Shown here: positions 62,428 to 64,000 of the stretch, piece after piece
Layout: every line of letters begins with the position of its first letter
How positions within the stretch are numbered: the stretch's first letter is position 1
Assembly: GCF_011752065.1 (NCBI RefSeq)
Contig: NZ_JAAIJY010000005.1
Location: 62,001 to 126,000, forward strand
Direction of reading: 5' to 3'
Length of the DNA: 64,000 bases
Source of the DNA: Actinomyces sp. ZJ308
Lineage (GTDB): Bacteria > Actinomycetota > Actinomycetes > Actinomycetales > Actinomycetaceae
Position numbers and translations under genes: made by a program
Notes under the pieces: model-generated
Database searches by the model: none
The model's input: the letters and a program-made list of their open reading frames with translations, nothing else
Told to the model about the DNA's origin: nothing

Positions 62428-63792
62428 ATGAATACCGTCCACCTAGGAAGCACGACCGACCATCACCTGGATCCTGAGCGAGGTCTCGCACTGAGGCGTG
62501 CAGCAAAAGCAAGCTTCATCGGAAACTTCATCGAGTGGTTCGACTACGCCTCGTACGGTTATCTGGCCACCGTCATCGGCTTCGCTTTCTTCCCTGAGTC
62601 GGACAAGTCCGTCCAGCTGCTGTCGACGTACGCCGTATTCGCCATGTCCTTCATCCTGCGACCGATCGGGGCCGTCGTGTGGGGGGCCTGGGGTGATCGG
62701 TGGGGACGTCGCTGGGCTTTATCCTGGTCTATTCTCATTATGTCGGGGTCTACCTTCTTCATTGGGCTTCTTCCCACGTACTCTACTATCGGTATGTTAA
62801 GTGCCATCGGCCTGCTACTGCTGCGCATGGTCCAAGGCTTCTCGGCATCGGGCGAGTATGCAGGTGCTGGAACCTTCCTGGCTGAGTACGCACCCCCCTC
62901 GCGTCGAGGCATCTATACGTCCCTGGTTCCCGCATCCACCGCCTGCGGCTTACTTGCCGGCTCTCTCATGGTGACGGGGATGTTCACGGTACTGAGTGAC
63001 AGTGCCATGAACACCTGGGGGTGGCGCATTCCCTTCCTTCTGGCCGGCCCCCTAGGGCTAGTTGGCCGTTACATCCGGGTGCATTTGGAGGACTCGCCGG
63101 CTTACCAGGAGATGCGTGCCGAACTGCCCCAGGAGCCGAAGTCGTCAAGTTGGTCGGAACCATTACGCCTTCTTTTGCGGGATCACCTGCATGAGACACT
63201 CATCACCTTCGGTGTTTCTTGTCTCAATGCCGTTGCCTTCTACATGCTGTTGACCTACATGCCGACCTACGTTCACGAGGAACTTGGTTTCTCTCAGGAT
63301 ACTGCCACGCTGGCCACCTCGGTGATGCTTGTGGTTTATATTGCATCGATTTTCCTTATGGGGCATCTGTCTGATTCCTTCGGGCGTCGCCGGATGCTCA
63401 TCGCAGCCTGTGTTGCATTTATTGTGCTGACGATACCGTTGTTCCTAGTGATGACCAGGGCCCATGGAATGCTTCTGGTTGTGATCGCGTGTCAAATCGT
63501 TTTCGCGATCGCTCTCACGGCCAATGATGGAACGCTGGCAACCTTTCTGGCGGAATCGTTTCCGACCAACGTGCGATACTCAGGGTTTGCATTGTCCTTC
63601 AATGGAGCAAATGCACTCCTTGGGGGTACCACACCGTTCATAGTGACCTGGCTCATTAAGGTGACTGGCTCTACCTTGGCTCCTGCGGTTTATCTCACTG
63701 TGATCGCGTTGATCGCGATGGTGGCGATCTTCCAGTCCCGTACGATTCACGGGTCTGAGTTGACCGAGGAGCAGACTCAGCTGCCAACCTGA
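62428..63792 (+). CDS. MFS permease, metabolite:H+ symporter (MHS/ProP-like)
   Basis: A 454-residue twelve-helix transporter. The N terminus AAKASFIGNFIEWFDYASYG is the MHS family hallmark, GAWGDRWGRRWAL is MFS motif A between helices 2 and 3, and RMVQGFSASGEYAGAG lies in helix 4. A second GHLSDSFGRRRML marks the C-terminal half. Relatives carry proline, betaine, shikimate, alpha-ketoglutarate or citrate with protons. In this setting uptake of a guanidino compound or amino acid is a guess. The coding sequence has more A/T at third positions than the rest of the window; two sample 60-base lines count 30 G+C of 60. A 136-base gap with a strong stem-loop precedes it. Confidence 0.85.
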   Translation: MNTVHLGSTTDHHLDPERGLALRRAAKASFIGNFIEWFDYASYGYLATVIGFAFFPESDKSVQLLSTYAVFAMSFILRPIGAVVWGAWGDRWGRRWALSWSILIMSGSTFFIGLLPTYSTIGMLSAIGLLLLRMVQGFSASGEYAGAGTFLAEYAPPSRRGIYTSLVPASTACGLLAGSLMVTGMFTVLSDSAMNTWGWRIPFLLAGPLGLVGRYIRVHLEDSPAYQEMRAELPQEPKSSSWSEPLRLLLRDHLHETLITFGVSCLNAVAFYMLLTYMPTYVHEELGFSQDTATLATSVMLVVYIASIFLMGHLSDSFGRRRMLIAACVAFIVLTIPLFLVMTRAHGMLLVVIACQIVFAIALTANDGTLATFLAESFPTNVRYSGFALSFNGANALLGGTTPFIVTWLIKVTGSTLAPAVYLTVIALIAMVAIFQSRTIHGSELTEEQTQLPT

Positions 63793-63905
63793 GCAGACCC
63801 ATCAAGAGCAGTTGTCAACAAGTCGAACACAGTTTGCCTCTACGAGAGGTCATTATCACCGTCTTGTTACGGACAAGGCTGTCCAACCGTCGTAGGATGA
63901 TGGGC

Positions 63906-64000
63906 ATGGATGGTACAGATGCAGACGCGGTAAGCAACGACGCTGCTGCACATGCACGTTCTCGAACTGAATCTCGGGTCACACCACGAGGTGAGGACCG
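63906..64000 (+). CDS. Start of an unidentified gene, cut by the window edge (partial)
   Basis: An open frame starts at ATG 63906 (or ATG 63897/63900 in the same frame) and runs off the end: MDGTDADAVSNDAAAHARS, then RTESRVTPRGED. The composition is polar and there is no family motif yet. Positive residues near the end could lead into a helix-turn-helix, but too little is visible. Upstream, TAGGAT (63893-63898) could be a -10 box, and GGACA-AGGC-TGTCC (63871-63884) is a short dyad. The call is tentative. Confidence 0.3.
   Translation, partial: MDGTDADAVSNDAAAHARSRTESRVTPRGED

Overview
The window reads as chromosome of a high-GC actinobacterium, most likely Actinomyces or a close oral/mucosal relative (inference). 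The signs are a single giant type I fatty acid synthase with its own phosphopantetheinyl transferase and acyl-CoA carboxylase, RbpA, the PafBC-TatAC-HelY block, an arginine deiminase pathway, frequent GTG starts and ATGA stop/start overlaps. No rRNA, tRNA, CRISPR array, transposase or phage gene was seen.

Layout. 1-2.1 kb: end of a PTS IIA-containing permease, a shared terminator, a LacI/ScrR-type repressor and a GDSL hydrolase. 2.2-7.6 kb: a HrtAB-like ABC exporter facing away from a short UvrA-like protein; a perfect 14-bp palindrome lies between them, and a kinase gene carrying an acetyltransferase remnant follows. 7.6-12 kb: phosphofructokinase, rbpA with a SigR/SigH-type promoter, then polyprenol-phosphate mannosyltransferase and apolipoprotein N-acyltransferase as separate neighbours. 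12-16.8 kb: an FtsX-type ABC transporter facing away from a soluble histidine kinase/response regulator pair, then a DUF808 membrane protein. 16.9-25.5 kb: helY, a lipid kinase, tatC, tatA, pafC and pafB in one direction and a DUF3866 gene in the other; no pafA, pup or proteasome genes are adjacent. 25.5-30.4 kb: a membrane histidine kinase, a response regulator and a two-gene ABC-2 transporter. 30.4-31.6 kb: hisE-hisG.

31.7-34 kb (minus strand): a substrate-binding lipoprotein and permease behind an FMN riboswitch, so probably a riboflavin (RibXY-type) uptake system. The last leader hairpin overlaps the permease Shine-Dalgarno sequence. 34-38 kb: a frameshifted metallo-beta-lactamase-fold gene, glycerate kinase, a PutP-type Na+/solute symporter and acpS. 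38.5-52 kb: the fatty-acid unit accA-accD-fas (minus), behind a dyad-rich 410-bp control region. 52-56.1 kb: HAD hydrolase, fmt, rsmB and rpe.

56.1-64 kb: the most unusual part. It holds arginine deiminase, ornithine carbamoyltransferase and carbamate kinase, then an amidinotransferase of the human AGAT (GATM)/StrB family with its catalytic residues visible, then an EamA/DMT permease and an MHS-type MFS permease. A cluster of CGTACCA operators lies in front, and long stem-loops follow the amidinotransferase and DMT genes. The cluster could couple arginine catabolism to making, or using, a guanidino compound. The acceptor cannot be read from sequence. The last gene is cut by the window edge.
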